A stretch of 18,992 bases of DNA from NCBI GenBank assembly GCA_934725285.1, contig CAKVBK010000033.1, positions 1-18,992 of the forward strand, given 5' to 3'. This stretch comes from an uncultured Bacteroidales bacterium (GTDB taxonomy: Bacteria > Bacteroidota > Bacteroidia > Bacteroidales > UBA932). Position numbers and translations under genes: made by a program. The notes under the pieces are model-generated. The model made no database searches and was not told where the DNA came from. It saw nothing but the letters and a program-made list of their open reading frames with translations. Below are positions 1-6,477 of this stretch, one piece after another; the stretch's first letter is position 1; each line of letters begins with the position of its first letter.

Positions 1-26
1 GGAGGCCATCAGGCCATTGGTTGAAA

Positions 27-55
27 CCCTCGCGCGTGACGCGCGCACGCGAGGG
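27..55. repeat. GC-rich inverted repeat
   Basis: CCCTCGCG (27-34) is exactly complementary to CGCGAGGG (48-55), with a 13-base GC-rich interior that can itself pair (GCGCG at 32-36 with CGCGC at 40-44). No T-run follows on either strand, so it is not a classical rho-independent terminator. It could be the end of an upstream transcript, a REP-like palindrome or part of a structured RNA. Confidence 0.6.
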
Positions 56-115
56 TGAATCATTGTCAAAGTCAGGATCTCTTCGGTAGCAATTTTGGCT
101 TATTTTGATACTCAA

Positions 116-132
116 GAGTGTATCTTACACTC
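116..132. repeat. Perfect 7-bp inverted repeat
   Basis: GAGTGTA (116-122), loop TCT, TACACTC (126-132) form a perfect short hairpin. It could be an operator half-site pair or an RNA stem. Its role is not clear from context. Confidence 0.5.
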
Positions 133-171
133 ATGGGAAACGTTTTCCGTGCTTTTCGTCTCTCAGGGGTG

Positions 172-190
172 CAGCCGAGCGCTTCGGCTG
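172..190. repeat. 7-bp stem-loop CAGCCGA/TCGGCTG
   Basis: CAGCCGA (172-178) pairs perfectly with TCGGCTG (184-190) over a 5-base loop (GCGCT). It is the third stem-loop within 165 bases. There is no T-run, so a terminator is unlikely. Confidence 0.5.
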
Positions 191-444
191 GCATATAGAG
201 TTACTTGTTATTGATTGCTAGCCTAAAGTACATTGTTTCGTTATGTTTTGTGTGTGCCTGTACTTTGCGGCTATTCGGTTTTTGGTGTGCGGGCGGACCG
301 CTGCAATAGATCAAAAGTGTTTTTTAAGGGGGGGGTACAACCGAGAATATTTCTGTTTTTTAGGATTCGTATATGTTTCTTTTCCTTTTTCACGATTTTT
401 AAGCATATTATTGCGGTTCAAATGTTTGTTTAAATTTTAACATT

Positions 445-1416
445 ATGGACAATTTCGAAAAGAGACAGAAACTCGCTCCGTTCGTGAATCTGCGGAGCGA
501 TGTGGGCTTCAAAGCCGTGTTCGCGGACAGGAACAACAAGGACGTCCTCATCGGGGTGCTGAACCAGATACTGCCTCCCGAGGCGAGGATCGAGGACATC
601 AAGGAGTATTCTGACCGCGAGCAACAGAGGGATGTCACCTATGGGAAAAAGACGGTGCTCGACCTGGTCTGTGTGGACCAGGATGACAAGACATTCATTG
701 TAGAGATGCAGGCCTCAGAGGAGGACTACTTCTTCGAGAGGTGAGTTTACTACGCCTCCGGGCTTTATCATCTTGAACTCTCGGACGGGGAGCGGTACAA
801 AGGGCTGCACCCTGTCTATGTGGTGTCATTCCTGAACTACAGCCTGAGGCACGACGACGAGTCCCAGTGGGACACCGACCATTTCATCTCGTGCTGGCAT
901 TTTACCGAAAAGCGGACCGGAATGGTTGCGAATCAGACAATTAGTATTATCTTTGTGGAGATGACACTGTTCACCAAATCGCCTGAGGGGTGCGTTACGG
1001 AGTTCGACAGGCTGTTCTACATATTCAAGAATAGTGGAGGCTTCCAAAAGATTCCGGAGTGGATCGAGAAGAGCGGAGGAATCTCCAGACGACTCGCAGA
1101 GGCGTGCGAGGTGGCAGCGTTCAGTAAGGAAAAGAAACTTAAATACGAGATCGACAAGATGAACGAGTGGGACATTCAGGCGCAGCGGGAATATGCCGTG
1201 CGCAAAGGCTTGGAGGAAGGTCGGCAGAAAGGACTGCAGGAAGGCCGAAAGGAAGGTCTGGAACAAGGTCTGGAACAAGGACTGGAGCAAGGTCGCGAGG
1301 AGACAAAACTCTCTATCGCAAGAAAACTTTTCGAGGCCGGGACACCGATTGATGTGATTGTCAACTGTACGGGAGTTGATAATGGGACAATTGCTTCGTT
1401 CGCTCGGAGTGAGTAG
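445..1416 (+). pseudogene. Rpn/PDDEXK_2-family nuclease (often annotated as transposase), interrupted by in-frame TGA
   Basis: The frame opens at ATG 445 and codes 99 residues to TGA at 742-744. The same frame then continues for 223 codons to TAG at 1414-1416, with no shift. Read through, it gives a 323-residue protein of the PD-(D/E)XK nuclease family called Rpn or 'PD-(D/E)XK nuclease family transposase'. Visible family marks are SDVGFKAVF (18-26), the nuclease core D73 ... E87-M-Q89, the aromatic YYAS and PVYVVSFLNYS blocks just after the TGA, a GxxE/Q-repeat linker and the C-terminal TGVDNGTI segment. Rpn proteins are DNA nucleases linked to recombination. The lesion falls between the catalytic core and the middle of the domain, so the short product lacks conserved blocks. 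A single-base change from a Ser, Cys or Arg codon would explain it. Other genes here end in TGA, so recoding by an altered code is unlikely. The family call is firm; pseudogene status depends on the TGA being real. Confidence 0.8.
1207..1302 (+). repeat. Coding tandem repeat, GxxE/Q tetrads
   Basis: Eight four-residue units of the form G-x-x-(E/Q/K) run in a row in the 3' part of the nuclease gene. The last ones are near-identical 12-base units (GGTCTGGAACAA at 1255-1266 and 1267-1278, then a variant at 1279-1290). This charged helical linker is typical of the Rpn/PDDEXK_2 family, and the near-identical units could change copy number by slippage. Confidence 0.8.
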
Positions 1417-1428
1417 CTCTATAGATGG

Positions 1429-1461
1429 CAATCCGTGAACCGCGATGAGGCTCACGGATTG
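1429..1461. terminator. Stem-loop between convergent genes
   Basis: CAATCCGTGA (1429-1438) and TCACGGATTG (1452-1461) form a perfect 10-bp stem with a 13-base loop, between the stop of the nuclease gene (+) and the stop of the DUF1186-type gene (-). No long T-run follows on either strand. Position and symmetry suggest a shared transcription end, with efficiency unknown. Confidence 0.6.
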
Positions 1462-1501
1462 TATCCTATAATATTATGGCCTGACGCATTTGCTGACGCT
1501 G

Positions 1502-2971
1502 CTATGCGAATTTGCGCAGCAGTGCGTAACGTTCCTTTATGTCCGGTTTGATTTCAGGGGAAAACGAGTGCTCTTTTCCGATCATTGTTTTTTCGACTTC
1601 CGCAAAATCGCCGCAGGACAGAAGATCCACAAAGCCATTGGCGTATATTGTCTTGATCTCTGGCAGGAGCCCGGTAGCGTCTATGTCTATCAAATCACTT
1701 ACAATCAAGCCATTCAACATTGCGTCTGTGTATGTTGCCGTTGGAAAGTCCCGATTGATGGCCGTAAGCAGATCCTTGAACCAGGCGATGACTTCCGGCC
1801 TTCTGCCCGGCTCTAAGAAAGCGATTTGAGCGACCGCATTGGCGACAGAGAATTTCCAATAATTTTCCAACCCGTTTTCCATCATGAAATCCATCAAGAC
1901 ATCAAGCTTGTCCTTCGCAAGCTTGTAAATCGTAGGAACAATGGTTTCCATTGAACTGTCAGCAATATGATAGTCCAGAAAGTTATCGGTCTGCCGGAGA
2001 ACCTCCAGCACGGCGTTCAGGCTGGAAGTGTCGTTGCCGACTTCGCCGAGCAGCATCACACAGTGGGCGATCACACCGGAGAACGGCTTGGATGCCATAT
2101 CATCAGGTATGCCATCACAGGAAAGGCCGATATTGAAAAGAAGGATATTCTCAAGGTCCCTTCTTAGGCTGTCGTGAGGCAAGGACAGAATCTCATCCAC
2201 CTGAGCGTCTGACAGGCAGGCATTTTCGGGATCAGAAACGGTCTGAAGGACAGACGGGTTCTCAACTTCCAGAGCAGCCGGGTACTGAGGATGTCTGTAC
2301 GAATATGGCTGGTTCCATTTCACCGCATTCTTATGCTTTTCAAGAAAAGCCTCCATCCTCTCGGTGAAATCCTCTCCAAAAAGATCATCATCTAGTTCCG
2401 GAGTCTCAAAAGGATTGTCTTCGATTGTGTAGTTGAAGTCCGATCCAAGATTGGCCCTCAAAGCGGGCAAGTAGCGGTCGGCCTCCTTTCGGCTGCTGAC
2501 GACAAGCAGATGCTTCCCGTCCTTTCCATATTCATATTCAATCAATGGAATGGCCTCAGTGTCTTCTTCAAGAATATATTTGGCCAAGGAGAAATCTATG
2601 CAAGGATCAATCCCGGCCTCATCGGCAAATTCGATAGCGCCGTAGATCAGATTATGAGCCTCGTTGTAGGAGATTTTCATCAGATGGTACTCCTTTTCCA
2701 GCGTATTGATAAAGTCATCATATTCATAATCTTCCATTCTAACCCGGCAAAACGCATCCTTTACTCCCAGACAATAGGTGTCAACCATATAGCACCCGAT
2801 GGTTTTCCTGCCACCCTTATGGAGCCTTGTGACGATTATGTGTCCCAGGCCATTTTCCTTATAACTCTCATTGATGAAGCAGTCTCCTATCTCAAGAGTC
2901 CTTGCCTTTTCCCTGACATACTGTTCAGGGGAAAGAAATGTCTGCTGTTTCACTTTTTTCTTCTTGGCCAT
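1502..2971 (-). CDS. DUF1186-domain protein with conserved N-terminal domain of unknown function
   Basis: This encodes 489 residues from the ATG at 2971 (MAKKKKVKQ). The frame is open to an ATG at 3019, but the added residues are short and hydrophobic. A weak -7-like word (CAAGTTTG, minus strand, 3007-3000) would place the transcript start inside them, so 2971 is preferred; 2977 and 2989 are alternatives. The N-terminal part has a lysine-rich start, then GLGHIIVTR (41-49) and YMVDTYCLGVKDAF (61-74), a block I recognise as conserved in uncharacterised Bacteroidota proteins. Residues about 255-465 match DUF1186, a HEAT-like helical repeat domain: HCVMLLGEVG (303-312), PGRRPEVIAWF (388-398), LLPEIKTIYANGFVDLLSCGDFAEVE (435-460). 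There is no signal peptide or membrane segment, so it should be cytoplasmic. It is separated by a terminator from the upstream Sus operon. The molecular function is unknown; a protein-binding scaffold is a guess from the fold. Confidence 0.75.
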   Translation of the reverse strand: MAKKKKVKQQTFLSPEQYVREKARTLEIGDCFINESYKENGLGHIIVTRLHKGGRKTIGCYMVDTYCLGVKDAFCRVRMEDYEYDDFINTLEKEYHLMKISYNEAHNLIYGAIEFADEAGIDPCIDFSLAKYILEEDTEAIPLIEYEYGKDGKHLLVVSSRKEADRYLPALRANLGSDFNYTIEDNPFETPELDDDLFGEDFTERMEAFLEKHKNAVKWNQPYSYRHPQYPAALEVENPSVLQTVSDPENACLSDAQVDEILSLPHDSLRRDLENILLFNIGLSCDGIPDDMASKPFSGVIAHCVMLLGEVGNDTSSLNAVLEVLRQTDNFLDYHIADSSMETIVPTIYKLAKDKLDVLMDFMMENGLENYWKFSVANAVAQIAFLEPGRRPEVIAWFKDLLTAINRDFPTATYTDAMLNGLIVSDLIDIDATGLLPEIKTIYANGFVDLLSCGDFAEVEKTMIGKEHSFSPEIKPDIKERYALLRKFA

Positions 2972-3043
2972 ATTCATGGATATTTCCATAAATATAGGCC
3001 AAACTTGCCATATAACCAAGTTGTTTGTCAGATATTATTATCG

Positions 3044-3079
3044 AAAAGAGGCGGCCGGTATTTCCGGTCGCCTCCTTTT
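3044..3079 (-). terminator. Rho-independent terminator of the first Sus operon
   Basis: On the minus strand a GC-rich stem (GGAGGCGACCGG pairing with CCGGCCGCCTC, with a one-base bulge and one G-G mismatch) is flanked by AAAA before and TTTT after. It lies 22 bases past the stop of the third operon gene and upstream of the DUF1186-type gene, and so separates the two transcription units. Confidence 0.8.
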
Positions 3080-3100
3080 ATGATGTGCCCTGAAGCTTGG

Positions 3101-4741
3101 TTACTTCTTTGCGAAGTACATGCTGTCAGAGTTGCTGTTTTTGTAGTTCGCCTGGTAGATCACGTCATAGCTGCCGGCGATTGAAGACTTGTCGGTGGAT
3201 GTAGCCTTGACGCATGAGATACCACAGATGAAGTACTTTCCGTTGCTTGTCTTCTGGCCAGCTCCGTAATACTGATACTTCAAGGTCTTCAAGTCCTCGC
3301 TGACAGTGAACCATAGCCAATCGTAGTTAGAGTCAGAGAAGGCCTTGTCACCTGGAGCGAAGTTGTAGCTGCCCCACGTGTTCACACCTGCGCATTCAGG
3401 AAGATATACGCAATATTTTCCGCTTCCGGCGGACTGCGCGGCGCGACGGTCGAAGAATATACCGAAGTTTACGGTCCTGGCCTCGTAGTCGATCTCAACG
3501 CAAGCGTCCAGCACAGATTCAAGATACAGACCCTTGATGCCGATGTTGTTGGTGTGCTCCTTTCCGGAAGCGTCGGTCAAAGTCTCCTTCTTGAGAGGCT
3601 CACCGAATGTCACAACAGTCTCGTTTGCATTGTTGTCCCCTCCGCTTACCGTACCGTTAGGATTGAACCTCTTTGAATAAAGCGTCCAGCTTCCCTTGAA
3701 ATCGTTGGCTCCGATTTGGGTGAATATGTAGGTGTGGCCGTTGTCAAGCACAACCTTTCCGACGCGCACGCTGCCGGTCTTGTTCTCCTCGACTGTAAGG
3801 ACACCATTCTCTACGGTGATCCACTTGCTTGCGCTCTCTACCTTGGCATAGACATCAGAGATAGTGTATTTCTCATCACCGATCCAATAGTTGAATTCCT
3901 TGGCGTCAACACTCTGAGCGATCTCGGTGGTCTTGCCTGCCGTGATATCCGTGACCTCAAGGGTATTGCCGTAAGTGGTCGTCTGGATGTGAGAGATTAG
4001 GTTGGTGTTGGTGTACTCTCCGCCAACAGGCCAGACAGCAATGTATGCGGTGGCCGTGGCCAAGTCAGTGTCAACTGTCGCAGGTACGGTGATCGCGCCT
4101 TTCTCGCTCTCCTTTTCTGGAGTGTCCAGCGGAAGCACAATGCTGTTGTACTGAGCGTCTCCTCCGAGGGTTATGGTTGTCTCACCAGCCTTTGGAGTTG
4201 CGTCTTCAGGGTAGGATACGACAAGTTTCACGATGCCGGTCTTGTAGGCCAATGACACGGAAGCCTTGCCACCGGACAAAGAGCTTACAGAAGCCGTGCC
4301 CATAATAACCTGATGGGCAACGGCATCCTCAAGGGTCCCTTTCTGATTGCCAAGTCCCACGACAGTCGGCGCTGAACCATAGTTCACGGAATTGGTCTCT
4401 TTGTTGTCAACATAGACCAAAATGGTCTCGGCGTCGTCCGGAACAGCGATACTGTTGCTGAAAGAAGCAGTCTTGCCTTCTGCGGCCTCACCTCTGAGGA
4501 TCTGGGTCCTTCCTGTTGATGTGCCGTCAGCCTTGGCGAAACGTATGCGGAGGAAATCCTTGGCCGTGAAAGCTGTCTTCATCCCCTCGCCTTGCGCGGA
4601 CGGAAGTGTCGCCTCGATTGTCAAGGTCTTTACGGTAGCGTTATCATCCTTGAACTCCTTCACATCCTCTCCGTTGTCGCATGCGGAGAACAAAGCCATC
4701 GCGGAAAGAGCGCAAGCGAATGTCAATAATATTTTTTTCAT
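3101..4741 (-). CDS. Surface lipoprotein of Sus-like operon (fimbrillin-like, BACON-like and C-terminal beta domains)
   Basis: This 546-residue protein has a lipoprotein signal with lipobox LFSA-C21. The cysteine is followed by DNGEDVKEFKDD, an acidic stretch like the Bacteroidota signal that sends lipoproteins to the cell surface. Residues about 35-280 look like a fimbrillin/Mfa-type beta-sandwich (LAYKTGIVKLVVSYP at 164-178, AYIAVWPV at 232-239). Residues about 296-345 resemble a BACON domain (WITVENGVLTVEEN, then YIFTQIG). Residues about 350-546 start with FKGSWTLYSKRF and form an aromatic-rich beta region, perhaps calycin-like, ending MYFAKK. It is the third gene of the operon, 32 bases after the SusD-like gene, the position used by surface glycan-binding proteins such as SusE. 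A role in ligand capture or as an accessory lid is inferred. The domain calls are from pattern only, and the ligand is unknown. Confidence 0.7.
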   Translation of the reverse strand: MKKILLTFACALSAMALFSACDNGEDVKEFKDDNATVKTLTIEATLPSAQGEGMKTAFTAKDFLRIRFAKADGTSTGRTQILRGEAAEGKTASFSNSIAVPDDAETILVYVDNKETNSVNYGSAPTVVGLGNQKGTLEDAVAHQVIMGTASVSSLSGGKASVSLAYKTGIVKLVVSYPEDATPKAGETTITLGGDAQYNSIVLPLDTPEKESEKGAITVPATVDTDLATATAYIAVWPVGGEYTNTNLISHIQTTTYGNTLEVTDITAGKTTEIAQSVDAKEFNYWIGDEKYTISDVYAKVESASKWITVENGVLTVEENKTGSVRVGKVVLDNGHTYIFTQIGANDFKGSWTLYSKRFNPNGTVSGGDNNANETVVTFGEPLKKETLTDASGKEHTNNIGIKGLYLESVLDACVEIDYEARTVNFGIFFDRRAAQSAGSGKYCVYLPECAGVNTWGSYNFAPGDKAFSDSNYDWLWFTVSEDLKTLKYQYYGAGQKTSNGKYFICGISCVKATSTDKSSIAGSYDVIYQANYKNSNSDSMYFAKK

Positions 4742-4773
4742 CTGAATATAATTCTATTTGTGGATAATGACTG

Positions 4774-6459
4774 TTAGTTCCAGTAAGGATTGCCCTGGCG
4801 CTCCTTCTGAGGAATCTCCCAAGTGAAGCCCTCGACAGGAATCTGAGTCTCGCTCCAATGGTTGGCTCCACGGGTGTTCTGAACTCCCCATCTCTTCTGG
4901 TTGAAGAACGCCCAATCGCCTTCTCCCCACATCTCGATGCGCCACTGAAGTTTTACCATCTCCATGGCACTCTTCCCTGGCATTGTGTTGTCGCATGTCA
5001 TCGTGGTCTCGCCGCTCTTTGTACGGGCGGCAAGCAACTTGTCAAGCAATGCTTTAGCCTGAGCGTCCTGACCATCCTGCGCATAAGCCTCGGCCACCAT
5101 CAGCAAAACCGCCGAGGAGCGGAGATAGATGTTGTCTGACGTGGTGGCTTCGTTCGTGTGGTTTTTGTAACCGATGGCTGAAGATGCGGCCCACTTGAGA
5201 GACGTGTATTTCGGCATGGTGTACTGGTACCAAGTCGTGTCAGCTCCGTTGTTGGTGTAGACGTGGAAGTTCTCGAAATCCGTCGGAAGGATGCAGGCCT
5301 TGCGGCAATCAGCGTCTGAAAGGGCATCGTAGATGTTCTTGTCCACCTGATAGTAGCCTGAAGGGCTGCGCTTTAGAGCGTTGAGCCCGGCATTTGTCCA
5401 GAAAATGTTGGAAGATCCTCTCGCCCCTCCGAAGATGGCCTCCGGGTTCTTTTCCAGATTGTAGAAAGCGTTCTGTGTGGCGTTGAAATCGGTTCCGTCC
5501 CAGGCAGTTCCCTGAGGAAGGGATGCGGTTACGCCGGCACGTGAGTTTACGGAAGCCAACAGGCTTGCGTCCATACCATAGTCAGCGGCGTTGATGAAGT
5601 TCGGGAAGTGGCTCAGAAGGTCATTGCCAGCCTCGATCACGGTCTTCCAATCCTTGCTGTCGAGGGCGGCGCGGCAGCGGTAGTACTGGGCCACGGCGCA
5701 GTCGATATCGTAGATCTGGGCGGCTTCGTTGCCGATGGTATAACCCTTTTCTCCGAGTGAGGAATCGTGGAACAGATCCACAGCCTCCTTAAGGGTGGTG
5801 TTGATCCAATTCCATGTCTCCACTACGGAAAGCGGCTTCTTAGCGGCGTTATATGCGTAAGCGTCATAGATAGGCCAGCCTTGCTTGGTGTCCGATGTCA
5901 CGTCCTGGAGATCCGTGTAGCGCTCCATCAGCATCATGTAGCAGATAGCCTTCATAGTCAGTGCCTGAGCGCGGCTGGAGCCCATTCTCGGGTACTGTGC
6001 AACGCGCTCCTCGGTAAGGAAGTCAAGCGCCTTGAGAGCCGGTCCGAGCTTAAGGACAGGGGCAAGATAGTAACCATAGTTCTGGATCTCCTGATCCGTT
6101 CTCCAATAAGTGTTGTTCGCAAGGTTCTGATACCAAGTTGAATATGTTCCTTGATTCAGCCTGTCACCCTCAACCACGTCACCTGACTGGCAGAAACGGC
6201 GGAACTCAAAATTGGATTCGTAGGCGGAAGCGTTGGAATAGCCTCCGGCGATCGCCGCGTTGTAGACGTTGATGTAACCAGGCAGCGAGCCGACAAGACC
6301 TGTCAAGACCTGCTGCTCAGCCTCTTCGCTTCCCCCGATGAATTCAGCCATCTGGTCATCCGTGAAATAGTTAGGATTGTTCACGTCCAGCAGCGAAGTG
6401 CAGGAAGAAAAACTCAAGCCAAGGATAGCCGCAGCTAAAAGACTTTTATATGTTTTCAT
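4774..6459 (-). CDS. SusD/RagB-family outer-membrane lipoprotein
   Basis: This 561-residue protein has signal peptide and lipobox LSFSS-C20 followed by TSLLDVNNPN, the usual start of mature SusD proteins. The C-terminal SusD/RagB signature is clear: YLRSSAVLLMVAEAYAQDG (about 445-464) and LQWRIEMWGEGDWAFFNQKRWG (504-525), matching the family pattern of a TPR-like helix followed by the basic-acidic 'R-E-W-G-E-G' helix. SusD proteins sit as a lid on the partner SusC barrel at the cell surface, bind the nutrient and hand it to the transporter. The gene lies 18 bases after its SusC partner and 32 bases before a third lipoprotein gene, so co-transcription is very likely. The length is normal for the family. 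The substrate class cannot be told. Confidence 0.95.
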   Translation of the reverse strand: MKTYKSLLAAAILGLSFSSCTSLLDVNNPNYFTDDQMAEFIGGSEEAEQQVLTGLVGSLPGYINVYNAAIAGGYSNASAYESNFEFRRFCQSGDVVEGDRLNQGTYSTWYQNLANNTYWRTDQEIQNYGYYLAPVLKLGPALKALDFLTEERVAQYPRMGSSRAQALTMKAICYMMLMERYTDLQDVTSDTKQGWPIYDAYAYNAAKKPLSVVETWNWINTTLKEAVDLFHDSSLGEKGYTIGNEAAQIYDIDCAVAQYYRCRAALDSKDWKTVIEAGNDLLSHFPNFINAADYGMDASLLASVNSRAGVTASLPQGTAWDGTDFNATQNAFYNLEKNPEAIFGGARGSSNIFWTNAGLNALKRSPSGYYQVDKNIYDALSDADCRKACILPTDFENFHVYTNNGADTTWYQYTMPKYTSLKWAASSAIGYKNHTNEATTSDNIYLRSSAVLLMVAEAYAQDGQDAQAKALLDKLLAARTKSGETTMTCDNTMPGKSAMEMVKLQWRIEMWGEGDWAFFNQKRWGVQNTRGANHWSETQIPVEGFTWEIPQKERQGNPYWN

Positions 6460-6477
6460 GTTTATTCGAGTTTAATT

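Larger units (their letters stand above)
1..444. other. Non-coding leader region with stem-loops, no supported gene
   Basis: This 444-base stretch at the left edge holds no reading frame that looks like a protein; the two overlapping frames around 233-440 have poor composition and alternative starts. It does hold three inverted repeats (27-55, 116-132, 172-190), listed separately, then a G8 run at 328-335 and a T-rich stretch leading to the ATG at 445. A weak promoter-like word, TATTATTG at 406-413, differs at one base from the Bacteroides -7 consensus TAnnTTTG but has no good -33 partner. The left edge is cut, so part of an upstream gene's 3' region or an RNA gene could be included. Confidence 0.6.

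Noticed and set aside
133..198. 21-codon ATG frame whose DNA start resembles the MGKR start of the SusC genes
   Set aside because: The likeness covers only about a dozen bases, the frame is very short, and it runs through a stem-loop; chance is the simplest reading.
233..440. Two overlapping open frames of about 65 codons before the nuclease gene
   Set aside because: They use alternative starts, overlap each other in different frames, have Phe/Cys-rich composition from T-rich DNA, and match no family.
742..790. TGA read as selenocysteine or as a sense codon
   Set aside because: No convincing selenocysteine insertion hairpin follows, the family is not a selenoprotein family, and TGA is a true stop at 12338-12340 in the same genome.
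826..1455. 209-codon frame antisense to the nuclease gene
   Set aside because: It is a mirror of the coding strand; its composition is repetitive (Phe/Leu-rich opposite the GxxE repeats) and it has no family features.
2510..3184. 224-codon plus-strand frame
   Set aside because: It runs antisense to the DUF1186-type gene and through the operon terminator into the lipoprotein gene; it has no recognisable domain.
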